Positions 52,646 through 60,931 of a stretch of DNA of 64,000 bases are shown here, in pieces. This DNA comes from CAVWDU01 sp963753815 (lineage in GTDB: Bacteria > Pseudomonadota > Gammaproteobacteria > Pseudomonadales > Halieaceae). Below the pieces are notes generated by a model. The model saw only the letters and a list, made by a program, of their open reading frames with translations, searched no databases and was not told where the DNA came from. Both the position numbers and the translations under genes were made by a program. The DNA lies in contig CAVWDU010000004.1 in assembly GCA_963753815.1 (NCBI GenBank), positions 744,001 through 808,000 on the forward strand. Reading direction: 5' to 3'. Positions within the stretch are counted from its first letter, which is position 1; every line of letters starts with the position of its first letter.

Positions 52646-53968
52646 GTGCCCGATCTGCAGCCCGCGCCGCACCGCATTGTCCAGTCACCCACGCTCGCCC
52701 TCCGGCGGGGTGAGCCCCGGGGTTGCCTGGCGGCATGGCTGGCGGAGGGCAGGGGGGACGACGCCCTGCTGGTGGTGCACTTCCCGTTGAGTGTTTACTG
52801 GCTTGACGAGCAGCCCGAGCAGATGCTGACGGCACTGTACTGCCGCACGGGGGATCAGCTCGAAGTCGCCGTTACCGACGCGGCATTGCATACTGACGGC
52901 TCTTCCGGCCCACGGCAATTCGCACGCTGGGCGGCGGAGCACGCGTTGGTGATCGCCCGCCCGGGGGTGCCAATGGGGCTTGGGCGAATTCATATTCCGA
53001 AGCCCTGGGGGCAGGAAATCTGGTATACCGGCGTCGAAACACGGGGTGTCTGTGAATTTGTCTCTGATGAAGGCGCAACCCCCATACCATGGCTACAGGC
53101 GGCCATGCCGGATGATGACTTCGGTCAGCCGGGCAGGGCGCTGGTGCTGCTGAAAATACTCGACCCGGTGGCCGACGCCGTCACCGGGGACCTCTACTTC
53201 GAACTGCACGAGGAAAAACGTGAAGTCTACGTGGTGACCGCGGTGGACGCGCGGGCGTGGCCTGACGGGACCGGCGCCATTCGCTATGGATTCTCGACTG
53301 AGAAACGTGCCGACTACCGCGACGATGGCGCGTTCCGGGAGGCCTACCTGGAAGCGGTTTCACGCTACGAGGCCGTCCGCCGGGCTATCGACGCCAATCC
53401 GGAGGTTGCCGGCCGGGACCTTGTCGAACGCGAGCGGCAGCTGCGGGCAGAGATGGACAGCTTCACCGATCTGAGACCCCTGCGGGTCGGCGACGTTGTC
53501 AGGGTGCCACTGCGGCTGCCGCATTCACTGCAGCACGGGGTACGCACTATCGAGTTCCAGACGCCGGTCTACGAGCGGAAGATCCTGTCGTTCTGCCAGC
53601 AGGTGCTCACCCAGGACCACTGGGACACCCGGGAAGCTGTAGCCGTGATGTCGTTGGAGCCGGCGCAAGGTGATGATCTTGTGCAGGTACACGACTCACC
53701 CGGTCACCGGGTCGAGCGGATCGTCGATTTCGAGGATTTCGAGGTGTTCAGAATCACCCTGGCCGGCGGTCAGGCTCACGCGGTACCGGCCGCCGATAGC
53801 TACGCGTTGACCATCACGGTCAAGGGCACGCTGGAGGCGGGTGGGAAGCGGGCAGGCGCCGAGGAAGCGCTGCTGCTGCCGCGGCACTGGCGCGGCCGGC
53901 TGGCGCCGGTCGAGCCCGATGGCGAGCTCGTGGTCCTGCTGGCGAGGCCACGCCGGGACGGTAGTTGA
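52646..53968 (+). CDS. Mannose-6-phosphate-isomerase-like cupin protein
   Basis: A 440-residue protein starting at GTG 52646. The N-terminal 100 residues are unassigned. From about 110, IHIPKPWGQEIWYTGVE, LYFELHEEKREVYVVTAVD, and VRVPLRLPHSLQHGVRTIEFQTPVYERKILSF resemble type-I phosphomannose isomerase cupin elements (the H-E-E-K and H-S-L-Q-H-G metal residues). A C-terminal beta domain (GGKRAGAEEALLLPRHWRG) is like the second ManA cupin. The overall order differs from ManA, with a helical insert (YEAVRRAIDANPEVAGRDL). It may isomerise a sugar phosphate released after GH84 action; this is inference. Confidence 0.75.
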   Translation: MPDLQPAPHRIVQSPTLALRRGEPRGCLAAWLAEGRGDDALLVVHFPLSVYWLDEQPEQMLTALYCRTGDQLEVAVTDAALHTDGSSGPRQFARWAAEHALVIARPGVPMGLGRIHIPKPWGQEIWYTGVETRGVCEFVSDEGATPIPWLQAAMPDDDFGQPGRALVLLKILDPVADAVTGDLYFELHEEKREVYVVTAVDARAWPDGTGAIRYGFSTEKRADYRDDGAFREAYLEAVSRYEAVRRAIDANPEVAGRDLVERERQLRAEMDSFTDLRPLRVGDVVRVPLRLPHSLQHGVRTIEFQTPVYERKILSFCQQVLTQDHWDTREAVAVMSLEPAQGDDLVQVHDSPGHRVERIVDFEDFEVFRITLAGGQAHAVPAADSYALTITVKGTLEAGGKRAGAEEALLLPRHWRGRLAPVEPDGELVVLLARPRRDGS

Positions 53969-54126
53969 ACCAGACAGCACTTTATGGCAGACTCTGCGCG
54001 CTTATAAATGCCCCCAATGGGTGCCAAGCAGCGCTTTAATGTGTCTTTATTCAGTTCATTAGAGCGATGTTTTAAGAATCTTTCTAGACCACTAGATAGC
54101 CGATTAACACACGGGTGCCCGTTACT

Positions 54127-54211
54127 GCGGAAGTGGCGAAATTGGTATACGCGCTGGATTTAGGTTCCAGTGCCGAAAGGCGTGAGAGTTCGAGTCTCTC
54201 CTTCCGCACCA
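54127..54211 (+). tRNA. tRNA-Leu (UAG)
   Basis: Acceptor GCGGAAG pairs with CTTCCGC. Anticodon stem CTGGA/TCCAG with loop TTTAGGT gives TAG. Long variable arm, T-arm GAGAGTTCGAGTCTCTC, encoded CCA (54209-54211). It lies 58 bases before tig, a common tRNA-Leu position. Confidence 0.97.
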
Positions 54212-54269
54212 CTTTTTTCTTCTCCTGTCGGTCAGCAGCCGCCAGCGATTATGATGTGTGAGGAATACG

Positions 54270-55598
54270 ATGCAGGTTTCCATTGAAACGACTTCGGGAC
54301 TGGAGCGCCGGTTGACGGTAGGCGTCCCGGCCGAGCGTATCGACAATGAGGTGACGAGCCGACTGCAAAAAGCAGCCAAGGATGTGCGGCTGCCGGGGTT
54401 CCGACCCGGCAAGGTGCCCCTGAAGGTGATGCGCCAGCGCTTCGGCCCCGGCGTGCGCCAGGAAGTGCTGGGCGAGGTAATGAGCCAGTCGTTCCAGGAA
54501 GCAGTTGTGCAGGAGAAGCTGCGGCCTGCCGGTCAGCCCAGTATCGAGCCGCGCAATCTGGAAGCGGGCAAGGATCTCGAGTATATCGCCACCTTCGAGG
54601 TGTTTCCGGATGTCGACATCCAGGACATGGGCGGCTTCGCTGTCGAGCGACTCGTCGCCGACGTCACCGACGCCGACATCGATGACATCATCGAGGTATT
54701 CCGCAAACAGCACGGCAGCTGGGAGACAGTGGCGAGACCGGCCGAGAACGGAGACATGGTCACCCTCGATTACAGCGGTACCCGCGACGGCGAGGCGTTC
54801 GAGGGTGGCAGTGCCGAGGGCTCCGAGCTCGAGCTGGGTTCAGGTCGCATGATCCCGGGCTTTGAGGACGGCCTTGTCGGTCTGCAGGCGGGCGAGGAAA
54901 AAGTCTTGTCCCTCACGTTCCCCGAAAACTATCACAACGAGGAGCTGCAGGGCGCTGACGTCGAGTTCGCCGTGAAGGTGCACGAGGTCAAGGAACGCGT
55001 ACTGGCGCCGCTTGACGAGGAGCTTTTTGCCAAGTACGGGGTCGAAGAGGGCGGCGAAGAGCAATTTCGCAAAGAAGTTGGTCAGAACATGGAACGTGAG
55101 CTCCGGAATGCGCTCGATGCGAGTATCAAGCAGCAGGTGATGGATGCAGTGGTCGAGGCCCACGCCAGCCTGGACGTGCCCACGGCACTGATCAGCCAGG
55201 AAGTCGAGGTACTGCGCAACCAGATGTTTCAGCAGTTCGGCGGCGCCGCCGGTGCCCAGGATCTCGACCTGAAGAGCATGTTGCCGGACGACATGTTCAA
55301 CGAGAATGCGGAACGCAGAGTCAAGCTTGGGCTGCTTCTTTCAGAGATGGTGCAGCGCTTCGAGCTCTCGGCGGACGCCGAGAAGGTGCGGGAGATGATC
55401 GAGGATATGGCATCGACCTACGAAGAGCCTGAGGAGGTGGTGAAGTGGTACTACGCCAACCAGGACCAGCTTTCGGCAGTGGAATCTCGGGTATTGGAGG
55501 ATCAGGTGGTTGAAAAACTGCTGGAGAGTGCCAACATTACCGACAGGACATGCAGTTACAAGGATGCGATCAGCCAGGCCCAGGGCGGCGCAGCCTGA
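54270..55598 (+). CDS. tig: Trigger factor
   Basis: A 442-residue ribosome-bound chaperone. It has the N-terminal ribosome-binding signature GFRPGKVPLKVM, a central FKBP-type isomerase domain (NGDMVTLDYSGTRDGEAFEGG, MIPGFEDGLVG), and a helical C-terminal domain. The start at ATG 54270 follows GAGG. It heads the tig-clpP-clpX-lon protein-quality block. Confidence 0.97.
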   Translation: MQVSIETTSGLERRLTVGVPAERIDNEVTSRLQKAAKDVRLPGFRPGKVPLKVMRQRFGPGVRQEVLGEVMSQSFQEAVVQEKLRPAGQPSIEPRNLEAGKDLEYIATFEVFPDVDIQDMGGFAVERLVADVTDADIDDIIEVFRKQHGSWETVARPAENGDMVTLDYSGTRDGEAFEGGSAEGSELELGSGRMIPGFEDGLVGLQAGEEKVLSLTFPENYHNEELQGADVEFAVKVHEVKERVLAPLDEELFAKYGVEEGGEEQFRKEVGQNMERELRNALDASIKQQVMDAVVEAHASLDVPTALISQEVEVLRNQMFQQFGGAAGAQDLDLKSMLPDDMFNENAERRVKLGLLLSEMVQRFELSADAEKVREMIEDMASTYEEPEEVVKWYYANQDQLSAVESRVLEDQVVEKLLESANITDRTCSYKDAISQAQGGAA

Positions 55599-55633
55599 AC
55601 CCTTTTTCAGTCACGACCACAGGACACCAGCGA

Positions 55634-56284
55634 ATGCCACATCAGCTCGACGGCCTCAGTACTTCCACGATCACCAGCATCGGGTTGATCCCGATGGTCG
55701 TGGAGCAGACCGCACGTGGGGAACGTTCCTACGACATATATAGCCGCCTGTTAAAGGAGCGAGTGATTTTTGCGGTTGGCCCGGTCGAAGACCACATGGC
55801 GAACCTGATTGTGGCGCAAATGTTGTTCCTGGAATCGGAGAACCCCGACAAGGATATCCATCTCTATATCAATTCACCTGGCGGCGCGGTAACGGCCGGG
55901 CTGTCGATCTACGATACCATGCAGTTCATCAAGCCGGATGTCAGCACGATGTGCATCGGCCAGGCGGCGTCGATGGGGGCATTCCTGCTCTGCGGTGGCG
56001 CAAAAGGCAAACGGTTTTGCCTGCCGAACGCGCGCACCATGATTCACCAGCCCAGTGGAGGCGCACAGGGCCAGGCGACCGACATCGACATCCAGGCCCG
56101 GGAAATACTGATCATTCGCCAGCGCCTCAACCAGCTGATGGCGGCACATACCGGCCAGGACCTCGAGACGATAGAACGCGACACGGAGCGTGATCGCTTC
56201 ATGGACGCGGAACAGAGCGTCGAATACGGGCTGATCGACGAAGTGGTAAACAGCCGGGTCGGGGCCGCAGTCACTGCGCAATAA
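55634..56284 (+). CDS. clpP: ATP-dependent Clp protease proteolytic subunit
   Basis: A 216-residue serine protease: propeptide ending near GLIPMVVEQTARGERSYD, catalytic Ser in GQAASMGAFLL, His in MIHQPSGGAQG, Asp in TERDRFM. It assembles as a tetradecamer capped by ClpX, the next gene. ATG 55634 follows AGGACACC. Confidence 0.97.
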   Translation: MPHQLDGLSTSTITSIGLIPMVVEQTARGERSYDIYSRLLKERVIFAVGPVEDHMANLIVAQMLFLESENPDKDIHLYINSPGGAVTAGLSIYDTMQFIKPDVSTMCIGQAASMGAFLLCGGAKGKRFCLPNARTMIHQPSGGAQGQATDIDIQAREILIIRQRLNQLMAAHTGQDLETIERDTERDRFMDAEQSVEYGLIDEVVNSRVGAAVTAQ

Positions 56285-56372
56285 TCGAATCGGGGCTTGC
56301 AAAAGACCCAAAAAAACAGCATCTTGTTGAGTGAGAAGATGAAACTTCAGGATTCGAGCGTAAGGCGGCTTA

Positions 56373-57659
56373 ATGAGTGATGAAACGACCAGCGCGGGCG
56401 ATGACGGCGGTAAATTGCTGTATTGCTCTTTCTGTGGCAAAAGCCAGCACGAGGTGCGCAAGCTGATAGCGGGCCCGTCGGTGTTCATTTGTGACGAGTG
56501 TGTCGATCTGTGCAACGACATCATCCGTGAAGAGGTGCAGGAAAGCGGTGCCGAGAACAAGCAGGACAGCCTGCCAGTGCCGCGGGAAATCAAGAAAATC
56601 CTCGATGAGTACGTGATCGGGCAGCAACGCGCCAAAAAGGTGCTCTCGGTGGCGGTTTACAACCACTATAAGCGACTGCGCCACAGCCAGGGGCGCGACG
56701 ACGTCGAGCTGGGCAAGAGCAATATCCTGCTGGTCGGCCCCACGGGCAGCGGCAAGACGCTGTTGGCCGAGACCCTGGCGCGACTGCTTGACGTTCCGTT
56801 CACTATCGCAGACGCCACCACGCTCACAGAAGCCGGTTACGTCGGTGAGGATGTCGAAAACATTATCCAGAAGCTGCTCCAGAAATGCGACTACGACGTC
56901 GACAAGGCGCAGGTGGGGATCGTCTACATCGACGAGATCGACAAGATCTCCCGGAAGTCAGACAACCCTTCCATTACCCGGGATGTGTCCGGCGAGGGCG
57001 TTCAGCAGGCACTGCTGAAACTGATAGAAGGCACGGTGGCGTCTGTGCCTCCGCAGGGCGGCCGCAAACACCCGCAACAGGAGTTCCTGCAGGTAGATAC
57101 CTCCAACATCCTGTTCATCTGTGGCGGCGCGTTTGCGGGCCTCGATAAGGTGATTCGAAACCGATCCGAGAAGGGCGGTATCGGGTTTGGTGCCGAGGTC
57201 AAAAGCAAGGACGAAAAGCGTAACGTCGGTGAACTGCTCTTCGAGCTCGAGCCTGACGATCTCGTACAGTACGGCCTGATACCCGAATTTGTCGGGCGTT
57301 TGCCGGTGATCGCCACCCTCGAGGAACTGGACGTCGACGCGTTGGTCCAAATATTGACGGAGCCAAAGAACTCGCTCACCAAGCAGTACAGCAAGCTGTT
57401 TGAAATGGAGGGAGTAGAAGTCGATTTCCGCGAAGACGGCCTGCGAGCGATCGCGGAGAAAGCCATGGAGCGAAAAACCGGCGCGAGAGGCCTGCGGTCT
57501 ATATTGGAGGGCGTCCTGCTGGATTCCATGTACAACATCCCCTCCAGGGACGATGTCACTAACGTGATCATCGACGAATCGGTGATCCGACAGGATCTGG
57601 AACCGTTGCTGGTGTACCAGAACAGCGAGCCCGCGCGGGCAGCGTCTCCCGAAGAGTAG
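56373..57659 (+). CDS. clpX: ATP-dependent Clp protease ATP-binding subunit ClpX
   Basis: A 428-residue AAA+ unfoldase: N-terminal four-Cys zinc domain (CSFCGKSQHEV, FICDECVDLC), Walker A GPTGSGKTLLAE, pore loop GYVGEDVE, Walker B IVYIDEIDKI, RKSDNPSITRDVSGEGVQ box, and a C-terminal sensor-2 region GARGLRSI. It feeds substrates to ClpP. Confidence 0.98.
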   Translation: MSDETTSAGDDGGKLLYCSFCGKSQHEVRKLIAGPSVFICDECVDLCNDIIREEVQESGAENKQDSLPVPREIKKILDEYVIGQQRAKKVLSVAVYNHYKRLRHSQGRDDVELGKSNILLVGPTGSGKTLLAETLARLLDVPFTIADATTLTEAGYVGEDVENIIQKLLQKCDYDVDKAQVGIVYIDEIDKISRKSDNPSITRDVSGEGVQQALLKLIEGTVASVPPQGGRKHPQQEFLQVDTSNILFICGGAFAGLDKVIRNRSEKGGIGFGAEVKSKDEKRNVGELLFELEPDDLVQYGLIPEFVGRLPVIATLEELDVDALVQILTEPKNSLTKQYSKLFEMEGVEVDFREDGLRAIAEKAMERKTGARGLRSILEGVLLDSMYNIPSRDDVTNVIIDESVIRQDLEPLLVYQNSEPARAASPEE

Positions 57660-57754
57660 TCCGCGGCGACGTACCTCGCGGTGGTCCGGGCCATGGCGCC
57701 CGGGCCCGTGAGTTCGCCAGTGGCGCCATCGGCGGGTACAAGAGGGTTTTGTAC

Positions 57755-57782
57755 CTTGTGATTCGGGTTCCCGACCCCATAT
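57755..57782 (+). promoter_or_regulatory. Sigma-32 (heat-shock) promoter for lon
   Basis: CTTGTGA (57755-57761), 13-base spacer, CCCCATAT (57775-57782). It fits the CTTGAAA-N11-16-CCCCATNT consensus with a perfect minus-10 and sits 41 bases before the lon ATG. lon is a sigma-32 gene in E. coli. Confidence 0.75.
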
Positions 57783-57822
57783 CTTCCACCAGTACCAGAT
57801 TCTTTATGACCCGGAGAGTGCA

Positions 57823-60234
57823 ATGGGTGCTTCCTCAGTGACCACATTACCCCTGCTTCCGCTGCGCGACGTGGTGGTGTACCCGCACATGGTTTTGCCA
57901 CTGTTTGTGGGCCGCGAAAAGTCGATCGAGGCGCTGGAAGACGCCATGAACGACGACAAGCAGGTCCTCCTGGTAGCCCAGCGCAATGCGGCCGATGACA
58001 ACCCCGGTGCCGACGATATCTACCAGGTCGGCACCGTCTCCAACATACTTCAACTATTGAAACTGCCCGACGGCACCATCAAAGTGCTGGTCGAGGGGGT
58101 ATACCGGGCGGTCGTCGACAGCGTCGACGATGACGGGCGTTCAGCCATCGCGGGCGTGCGGGAAATCGAGAGCGAGGAAATCCCCGAAGCGGAAGTCGAG
58201 GGACTGCTGCGATCCACAGTCAGCCAATTCGAAAAGTACGTCAACCTCAGCAAAAAGGTGCCTGCGGAAGTACTCACCTCGCTGACAGGCATCGATGATC
58301 CCGGTCGCCTTGCCGATACCATTGCTGCGCACATGAGCGTCGATCTCGAGGAAAAGCAACGGATTCTGGAGATCGCGGGCGTGAGGGCCCGGCTCGAGCA
58401 CCTGATGGGTTTGATGGAGGCCGAAATCGATCTGTTTCAGGTCGAGAAGCGGATTCGCGGCCGGGTCAAGAAGCAAATGGAGAAGAGCCAGCGCGAGTAC
58501 TATCTCAATGAGCAGATGAAGGCGATTCAGAAAGAGTTGGGCGAGATGGATGAGGCCCCTAACGAACTGGACGATCTGCAGACCCGGATCGCCGAAGCCA
58601 AGATGCCCAAGGAAGCGATGGAAAAGTCCATGGCTGAGCTCGGCAAGCTGAAAATGATGTCACCGATGTCGGCGGAAGCCTCCGTCGTACGCAGCTATAT
58701 CGACTGGATGGTCAGCGTGCCCTGGTCGAAGCGCAGTAAGGTCAAGCATGACCTCAAACGTGCGTCCCAGATTCTCGATGAAGACCACTACGGGCTGGAT
58801 GAGGTCAAGGAGCGCATCCTTGAGTATCTCGCGGTCCAGAAGCGTGTGCGCAAGGTCAAGGGCCCTGTGCTGTGCCTCGTGGGGCCGCCAGGCGTCGGCA
58901 AGACATCGCTGGGGGAATCGCTGGCACGGGCCACCAACCGTAAGTTTGTGCGCATGGCGCTGGGCGGTGTGCGCGACGAGGCTGAGATCCGCGGTCACCG
59001 CCGCACTTATATCGGTTCAATGCCGGGCAAGTTGCTGCAGAAAATGGCCAAGGCAGGAGTCCGGAACCCGCTGTTCCTGCTGGACGAAGTCGACAAGATG
59101 GGCATGGACCATCGCGGCGACCCGGCGTCGGCGCTGCTCGAGGTGCTGGACCCTGAGCAGAACCACTCGTTCAACGATCATTATCTCGAAGTCGACTACG
59201 ACCTCTCCGACGTGATGTTTATATGCACCTCCAATACGATGAATATTCCCGGCCCGCTGCTGGACCGGATGGAGGTCATCCGCATTCCCGGTTATACCGA
59301 GGATGAAAAACTCAATATTGCCGAGCGCTACCTGATTCCCAAGCAAGTACGCCTCAATGGCCTCAGTGAAGATGAAATCACGATGGCTGATGGCGCACTC
59401 GTGGACATCATCCGTTACTACACGCGTGAGGCCGGTGTGCGTTCGCTGGAACGGGAGATCGCCAAGGTCTGCCGCAAGATGGTAAAGCGCTTCGCACTGG
59501 AGGATGGTGCAGACCCCGCAGAGGTCACGGCAGACATGCTGCCCGACCTGCTCGGTGTGCGCAAATTCAACTACGGCATTGCGGAAGAGGAAAACAAGAT
59601 CGGCCAGGTAACCGGCCTGGCCTGGACCTCGGTCGGTGGAGAATTGCTCACGATCGAGGCCGTTGCCGTTGCGGGTAAAGGGCGCTACGTCAAAACCGGC
59701 TCGCTCGGTGACGTCATGCAGGAGTCGATTCAGGCCGCCACCACCGTGGTTCGCAGTCGATCGCAGATGCTGGGGATTCCCGCTAACTATTACGACAGGC
59801 ACGATGTGCATATCCACGTTCCCGAAGGTGCCACGCCCAAAGACGGTCCCAGCGCCGGCGTTGCCATGTGCACGGCTCTGGTTTCGGTCCTGACCAAAAT
59901 TCCCGTTCGGGCCGACGTGGCCATGACCGGAGAGATCACGCTGAGGGGCGAAGTACTGCCCATAGGCGGGCTCAAGGAAAAACTGCTGGCGGCGCGGCGT
60001 GGTGGCATCAAGACCGTCATCATTCCCAAGGAAAACCAGCGTGACCTCAAGGAAGTACCGGATAATATCAAGGCAGATCTGGAAATCTGCGCGGTCAAGT
60101 GGATAGACGAAGTGTTGGCGCTTGCCCTGGAAAGAATGCCAGAGCCACTGAGCGATGAAGACTTTTTTGCCGGTGCGGTCACCGCCGGCGCCGATACTGA
60201 CGAGGACGGCGAGAATCGCGTAAATACACACTGA
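57823..60234 (+). CDS. lon: ATP-dependent protease Lon
   Basis: An 803-residue LonA: N-terminal substrate domain (LPLLPLRDVVVYPHMVLPLFVGR), coiled region, AAA+ module with GPPGVGKTSLGES and FLLDEVDKMGMDHRGDP, and a protease domain with catalytic Ser in PKDGPSAGVAM and Lys in GGLKEKLLAA. It degrades misfolded and regulatory proteins. Length and domains are standard. Confidence 0.98.
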   Translation: MGASSVTTLPLLPLRDVVVYPHMVLPLFVGREKSIEALEDAMNDDKQVLLVAQRNAADDNPGADDIYQVGTVSNILQLLKLPDGTIKVLVEGVYRAVVDSVDDDGRSAIAGVREIESEEIPEAEVEGLLRSTVSQFEKYVNLSKKVPAEVLTSLTGIDDPGRLADTIAAHMSVDLEEKQRILEIAGVRARLEHLMGLMEAEIDLFQVEKRIRGRVKKQMEKSQREYYLNEQMKAIQKELGEMDEAPNELDDLQTRIAEAKMPKEAMEKSMAELGKLKMMSPMSAEASVVRSYIDWMVSVPWSKRSKVKHDLKRASQILDEDHYGLDEVKERILEYLAVQKRVRKVKGPVLCLVGPPGVGKTSLGESLARATNRKFVRMALGGVRDEAEIRGHRRTYIGSMPGKLLQKMAKAGVRNPLFLLDEVDKMGMDHRGDPASALLEVLDPEQNHSFNDHYLEVDYDLSDVMFICTSNTMNIPGPLLDRMEVIRIPGYTEDEKLNIAERYLIPKQVRLNGLSEDEITMADGALVDIIRYYTREAGVRSLEREIAKVCRKMVKRFALEDGADPAEVTADMLPDLLGVRKFNYGIAEEENKIGQVTGLAWTSVGGELLTIEAVAVAGKGRYVKTGSLGDVMQESIQAATTVVRSRSQMLGIPANYYDRHDVHIHVPEGATPKDGPSAGVAMCTALVSVLTKIPVRADVAMTGEITLRGEVLPIGGLKEKLLAARRGGIKTVIIPKENQRDLKEVPDNIKADLEICAVKWIDEVLALALERMPEPLSDEDFFAGAVTAGADTDEDGENRVNTH

Positions 60235-60250
60235 CGCCATTGATTCTATG

Positions 60251-60278
60251 TTGACCGGAATTACGGCTCTGGTATAAA
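60251..60278 (+). promoter_or_regulatory. Sigma-70 promoter for hupB
   Basis: TTGACC (60251-60256), 16-base spacer, TATAAA (60273-60278). The start near 60285 leaves a leader of about 170 bases before hupB, which contains no other gene. Confidence 0.7.
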
Positions 60279-60456
60279 GTCTCCCCGCCGAGTATCGGGG
60301 GCTCCCATGCCTTGTGCAGCCCAGGTGCCATCGTCGAATTATGATTATCCCGAACGTCCCTCCGGAGCCTGCTGCAGGCTTTCGACAGTCAGGTGACGAA
60401 AACCGGGGACCTTTTTGCCCACACATCAAAGATCTTTTTAAACAAGGGGACCAAGA

Positions 60457-60732
60457 GTGAATAAGACTGAACTGATTGATGCTATTGCGGCGTCCGCTGA
60501 TATTCCCAAGGCGTCTGCGAGCCGAGCACTGGATGCGGTCGTGGACAGCGTTACCGATGCACTCACGAAAGGTGACCAGGTGGCCCTCGTGGGCTTTGGC
60601 ACCTTCATGGTGAAGCACCGCGCAGCGCGCAATGGCCGCAACCCGCAAACCGGACAAACCATCGAGATCGCAGCCTCCAATGTACCGAGTTTCAAACCAG
60701 GTAAGGCGCTCAAAGACGCCGTCAACCCCTGA
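60457..60732 (+). CDS. hupB: DNA-binding protein HU-beta
   Basis: A 91-residue HU protein starting at GTG 60457 (AAGGGG 7 bases upstream): NKTELIDAIAASADIPKASASRAL, GFGTFMVKHRAARNGRNPQTG (DNA-binding arm), and VPSFKPGKALKDAVN. It is a nucleoid-compacting dimer. lon-hupB-ppiD is the usual order. Confidence 0.97.
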   Translation: MNKTELIDAIAASADIPKASASRALDAVVDSVTDALTKGDQVALVGFGTFMVKHRAARNGRNPQTGQTIEIAASNVPSFKPGKALKDAVNP

Positions 60733-60795
60733 TAGAAAACCTGTGCCCCGGGGGCTCACGGCCCAGGGGTGGAGCGCCGGTAGTACGAGCCCGAG

Positions 60796-60818
60796 AAGCG
60801 CGCTGAAGCGCGCTTTTT
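60796..60818 (+). terminator. Rho-independent terminator after hupB
   Basis: AAGCGCGC-TGAA-GCGCGCTT stem followed by TTTCTTTT, 63 bases beyond the hupB stop. ppiD, starting at 60932, would then need its own promoter. Confidence 0.8.
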
Positions 60819-60931
60819 CTTTTACGCCCACGCTGGCAATGGCAGCGCACACCATCAGGTGCTTTTTTTTCACTGCACGGTTGGGGACAATGTGCCCCCA
60901 CCGAGGCCTGTGAACCCTTCCCGGAGTTTCC

